Assembly (NCBI GenBank): GCA_022266195.1
Contig: WHVY01000003.1
Coordinates: 10,044,001 to 10,108,000, forward strand
Direction: 5' to 3'
Origin: Tetranychus cinnabarinus
Lineage: Eukaryota; Arthropoda; Arachnida; Trombidiformes; Tetranychidae
Length of the DNA: 64,000 bases
Positions 60,101 to 64,000 of this stretch are shown here, piece after piece. The position numbers were made by a program, and so were the translations under genes. The notes beneath the pieces were generated by a model. The model was not told the DNA's origin. It was given only the letters and a program-made list of their open reading frames with translations, and did no database searches. How positions within the stretch are numbered: the first letter of the stretch is position 1; each line of letters begins with the position of its first letter.

Positions 60101-63100
60101 AGTCCAATATTGAGTATAAAAAATGATCCTGTTTGTGTTTTCATTTTTCATTAACTGAAACCAGAAACAAGTAAATGAAAAGCAACAATCAAAACCCAGA
60201 TTCCGCTTGATTAATGGCTAATCAAATTATCCTCTCACTATAATTGACCATTTTTCATCACTACATTCAAATATTATAATGTTAATCGCTTTCCACTTAT
60301 TATTTCAAGTCATGGACCATTCAACATGAACATTGAGATGGTTTCATCTATCTATCAGAATTGGCAGATGAAAGTTTCAAAGGCAAATAAATGTTCATCA
60401 AATGAAAACATTTATCTGTACATGAAGCGTGTCTCAACAATCATTGTATCTTCATTTAATGTTAATCTGTTTATGGTTGTGATTATTTAACCAAAAAAAA
60501 ACAGATTCACAATGAATTCCAAATGAATCCATGACAAACCAATCACACCAAACTTGAAACATTCACACAACTCTAATTGCTTGCCAACCAACCGGTCAAT
60601 TTGTCTGCCAGTCAACAATCATTCAAATTCATTTCTTAATCTTGCCAAATATCAAAATTTCACAATTTGAATATTGTTAACAGTTGACATTTGAAAATCA
60701 AAATTCATCATGTTATTCATTATTTCATTTTTTCCTTCCAAATTTGCCTCTTTATCTGTCAATTTTGTGTCTTAATGTACAACGTACTCAACATTCAGGT
60801 TGAAAATGTATTTTTTTACATCAAATCTCAATGGTTTTCATCCTTTCATTTCATCTTCTTTGTCCAATCTTTTTTATTAAATCGCCTTTTCCCATCTCAC
60901 TCATCTTGCAAGTAAACATTAAACTTGAAACATTTTTCAACCTTCAACTTGTTCCATTCCCTGTTAACTTGTTTGTTTTTTATGGTCAGTATAAAAAAAA
61001 CTTGTGCCTTCAATTTTTTTGTGTAAAAAACATGAAAAATGATGTAAAACTGGTAACAATTGAAAAGCTTTGTCTGACCCTGAATTGAAGGCTTTTTTTA
61101 ACAGACATCTTAATATAACCCAATATCAATTTGATTTATGCATTTATAAAAAGTTCATCTGAATATTGCCATCCATTTAAATGCAAGTTCAATGAAAGCT
61201 TAAAAGGCCAATGAACATTATTTCATCTAATAGTTTGCATTTCAAATGAAATGTAAATTTTTCCGCAAATATTGTAAATTATTTAATGTCAACAATTTAA
61301 GTCTTTAAACATTTGTTCAATCTGGGTTTGGGTTAAGTTTAAAAGAGGAAACAATTTTGTCCTTTCCCGTAATAGTAAATAAAATATTAATATTTAACTT
61401 TATTTTCCTTTTCTTCAATTTCCACAGATGAAGTTCGCACTGGAACTTATCGTCAACTATTTCATCCTGAACAATTAATTACTGGCAAGGAAGATGCTGC
61501 TAACAACTATGCTCGTGGTCATTACACCATTGGTAAAGAAATTGTTGATGTTGTACTGGACAAAATTAGGAAATTATCTGAACAAGCCACTGGTCTTCAA
61601 GGATTCCTGATATTCCATAGTTTTGGTGGTGGAACCGGCTCAGGATTTACTAGTCTGCTCATGGAAAGATTATCCGTTGATTATGGTAAAAAGAGTAAAT
61701 TGGAGTTTAGCATTTATCCAGCTCCACAAGTATCCACAGCTGTGGTTGAACCTTACAACTCGGTTTTGACTACTCACACCACCTTGGAACACTCAGATTG
61801 TGCCTTCATGGTGGACAATGAAGCTATTTACGATATTTGTCGGCGAAACTTGGACATTGATCGTCCAACCTACACCAATCTCAACCGTCTCATAGGTGAG
61901 ATGAATTGCCTTTTCCTCAAGTTCACCATTTTCATTTCATTATTTAAAATCGAGTTTACATTTTTTGCCTTTTTGCATTAAATTGACTTCATTTTGTTAG
62001 ATTTATCATTCCATTTGGCTTAAAGTTAACTGTTTAGTCTTTTTTAGTCTTTTTTTGTGCTTTCAACTTTTCCTTTTTGAATATGGATCTCTTTTAATGT
62101 TTTAAATTCCCTGATTCCTTTGAAATTCTTGCTCTGTTCATGGCAATTCAAATTTTATTTTCCCTCGAGTAACTAAACAGTTTCCTAGTTGACCTTAATT
62201 AGCATAAAATGATAAATTCAAATTCCAAACAATCTCAAATATCTTTATTCACATTTTTGTGAATAAAATGGATTCAACAGTTTTTGTTTATATTGGACAG
62301 AAATTCCATCCTGAATTATCCAACAATCAAAATTGAAACTTTTTCAATTTTCAGGCATTTCCATGATATCTTTCTTCTATCAAACTATTTCTATTCATTG
62401 CTTCAGTAATTGATAACAGTCAACTTGAATATTCTGGAACAATCAAAATTTCAACCAGACAAAATATAATATTTTTTGTATAAAATCATTCATTCGAATC
62501 TCACTGAACTTTTCAATATTTTTCACTCATTTTATTTCCCAAGAATAACTGAATCATGAGATGTTGATTTTCTTATTAGCTCTGAATTAGTCAATTTACC
62601 TTAATTTCTTGTCAATTTAAATTACCTCTATTATCATTCATTTTTATGGAAAATCTTATTTCTAATATTTTACATATTTACATGCAAGTCTGTTTTCATT
62701 ACCCTTTCATCTCTCATTGAATGAAATTCATTATTTCTTAACGATTGAGACGTAATTATGATTACATGATAAAAGCTCATAATAGTTGCTCCTTGTAAAT
62801 CACAATTGTTGATTTTTCACTTCATTTTCGTGATTCGCCAATATTTTTTCCTGACTTTTCAGTTTCAATTTACGTTGATGATATTTATCTTGTTTTACCC
62901 GTTTCCATTACTGCTAATCACATAAACTACAAATCATTTTCAGATCGAAGGTTGATTGAACAATAACCTCGTTTAGTATATAATCGATGGAAGCCCAATC
63001 ATTGTGATAAAAAATTCAATCACCATTTCTTAGAAATCTATTGATTGTTCCCTGAAATTGTTGCTCAATTTGAATACATTGAAAAGAGAGTCACTGAAAG

Positions 63101-64000
63101 ATCGTTAAATAGGTTAAACAAATTGATTATTTTCATCTAAATATGAACTTAATATACAATATTCATCATGTGAAATTAAATTCTCTTCCAATCAAATGAT
63201 ATTCTAAAATTTTGAATCTCCATTTAGCTCGGAAATTAAGTTTCATTTAAGGTCTAAATTTATTTTTGTTAACATTTCTGATCAATACGATTCCCTCCCT
63301 TTATAATTTAAAATTGCCTCGGTTTCTGTCAAAACAGGTCAACAGAGTTTAGTTCAACTGAATTATAAAAAATAATTTACTGATACTATTTATGGTCAAT
63401 TTGGTCACTTATTTTCCTCCTTATTCTCATTTTTATTTCCATTCTTATTTTATATTGTAATCAAATGAAAAGGTTGAAAACTAATCATATTGTTTCCATT
63501 TATTGTTTACTCCCAACTTGATTTTAGGTCAAATTGTATCTTCAATCACGGCTTCCCTTCGTTTTGATGGTGCTCTCAATGTTGACCTTACCGAATTCCA
63601 GACCAACCTTGTACCTTACCCTCGAATCCATTTCCCTCTGGCAACTTATGCTCCGGTTATTTCAGCTGAGAAGGCTTATCATGAACAGTTGACTGTCGGT
63701 GAAATTACCAATTCCTGTTTTGAACCACAAAATCAAATGGTCAAGTGTGACCCTCGACATGGCAAATACATGGCAGTTTGCCTGCTCTACCGGGGTGACG
63801 TTGTTCCCAAGGATGTTAATGCAGCAATTGCTGCCATTAAAACCAAAAGATCAATCCAATTTGTCGATTGGTGTCCCACTGGATTCAAGGTTGGAATCAA
63901 CTATCAACCACCAACCGTTGTACCTGGCGGTGATTTGGCCAAAGTTCAACGAGCTGTTTGCATGCTGTCCAATACAACGGCCATTGCTGAGGCTTGGGCT
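57175..64000 (+). CDS. TUBA: alpha-tubulin (3' end beyond the window)
   Basis: Microtubule subunit that binds GTP at the non-exchangeable site. Exons 57175-57400, 61428-61895 and 63528 to at least 64000 join in frame to about 389 residues. Roughly the last 60, with the C-terminal tail, lie outside the window. It starts with MREC, the autoregulatory-type tubulin N-terminus. Lys40, the acetylation site of alpha-tubulin, is present in PSDKTVGAGDDSF. The T4 loop GGGTGSG lies at about 142-148. WCPTGFKVGINYQPP and MLSNTTAIAEAW follow. Codon use is less AT-biased than in neighbouring genes, as expected for a highly expressed gene. The first intron is 4.0 kb and the second 1.6 kb. Confidence 0.96.
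57401..61427. other. first intron of alpha-tubulin
   Basis: 4.0 kb of AT-rich DNA with a purine-rich stretch around 58365-58530 and 58700-58770, and the (CAT)n run at 58536-58558. No coding exon or RNA gene is recognised. Long first introns often hold regulatory elements, but I cannot point to one. Confidence 0.6.
58536..58558. repeat. (CAT)n microsatellite
   Basis: About seven CAT units in the first intron of the tubulin gene. Confidence 0.75.
61896..63527. other. second intron of alpha-tubulin
   Basis: 1.6 kb, AT-rich, with nothing recognised. It begins with GTGAGA and ends with ATTTTAG. Confidence 0.65.

Noticed and set aside
1..64000. CRISPR arrays, operons, insertion sequences, phage or viral genes
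   Set aside because: None seen. The window is a eukaryotic nuclear locus with introns. Only short microsatellites and the two 240-bp blocks were found as repeats.
1..64000. tRNA, rRNA or snRNA genes
   Set aside because: I saw no cloverleaf-like or conserved RNA core sequences by eye. A covariance-model scan would be needed to exclude small ones.

Overview
This is an AT-rich eukaryotic nuclear window with spliced genes: canonical GT-AG introns (many 70-350 nt, some 1-4 kb), AATAAA signals and no prokaryotic operon features. The gene content points to an arthropod. The window holds an ABCH-type half transporter (a class known mainly from arthropods) and a DM4/12-type secreted cysteine protein (an arthropod family). 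The compact layout and base composition suggest a chelicerate, perhaps an acariform mite; that last step is inference. All exon junctions below were checked by hand for GT/AG and for reading-frame continuity; none has been tested against transcripts.

Layout. 1.9-10.9 kb (+): a BET-family bromodomain gene (fs(1)h/BRD4), 14 coding exons, 1459 codons, with BD1, BD2, NET and the BRD4-type C-terminal P-TEFb-binding motif. 11.9-13.9 kb (+): two small secreted-protein genes, one unrecognised and one DM4/12-like. 14.4-14.8 kb (-): UQCRB, complex III. 17.7-22.7 kb (-): a fatty-acid transport protein/acyl-CoA synthetase (SLC27). 26.2-31.7 kb (-): a large type I membrane protein with many EGF-like repeats, which I cannot name. 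32.7-33.8 kb (-): MECR-like enoyl reductase. 34.7-37.5 kb (-): PLA2G15/LCAT-type lipase. 38.3-39.1 kb (-): NDUFS7, complex I, head-to-head with DNAJC4 at 39.4-40.2 kb (+). 40.3-42.4 kb: an intronless, broken retrocopy of the Hippo kinase with a diverged repeat on each side. 43.2-45.0 kb (+): TRABD. 47.3-52.2 kb (+): ABCH half transporter. 53.3-56.1 kb (+): SEC63. 57.2 kb to the window end (+): alpha-tubulin, cut off by the window edge after about 389 codons.

Most genes are single-copy housekeeping genes and do not form one pathway. Loose themes are mitochondrial functions (UQCRB, MECR-like, NDUFS7, DNAJC4) and lipid handling (SLC27, MECR-like, PLA2G15, ABCH). I found no convincing novel multi-gene system. 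The most unusual items are the Hippo retropseudogene with its flanking duplicated blocks and internal hairpin, the unnamed EGF-repeat membrane protein, a poly-serine stretch that may really be an intron polypyrimidine tract, and a few GC-rich motifs in otherwise AT-rich intergenic DNA.
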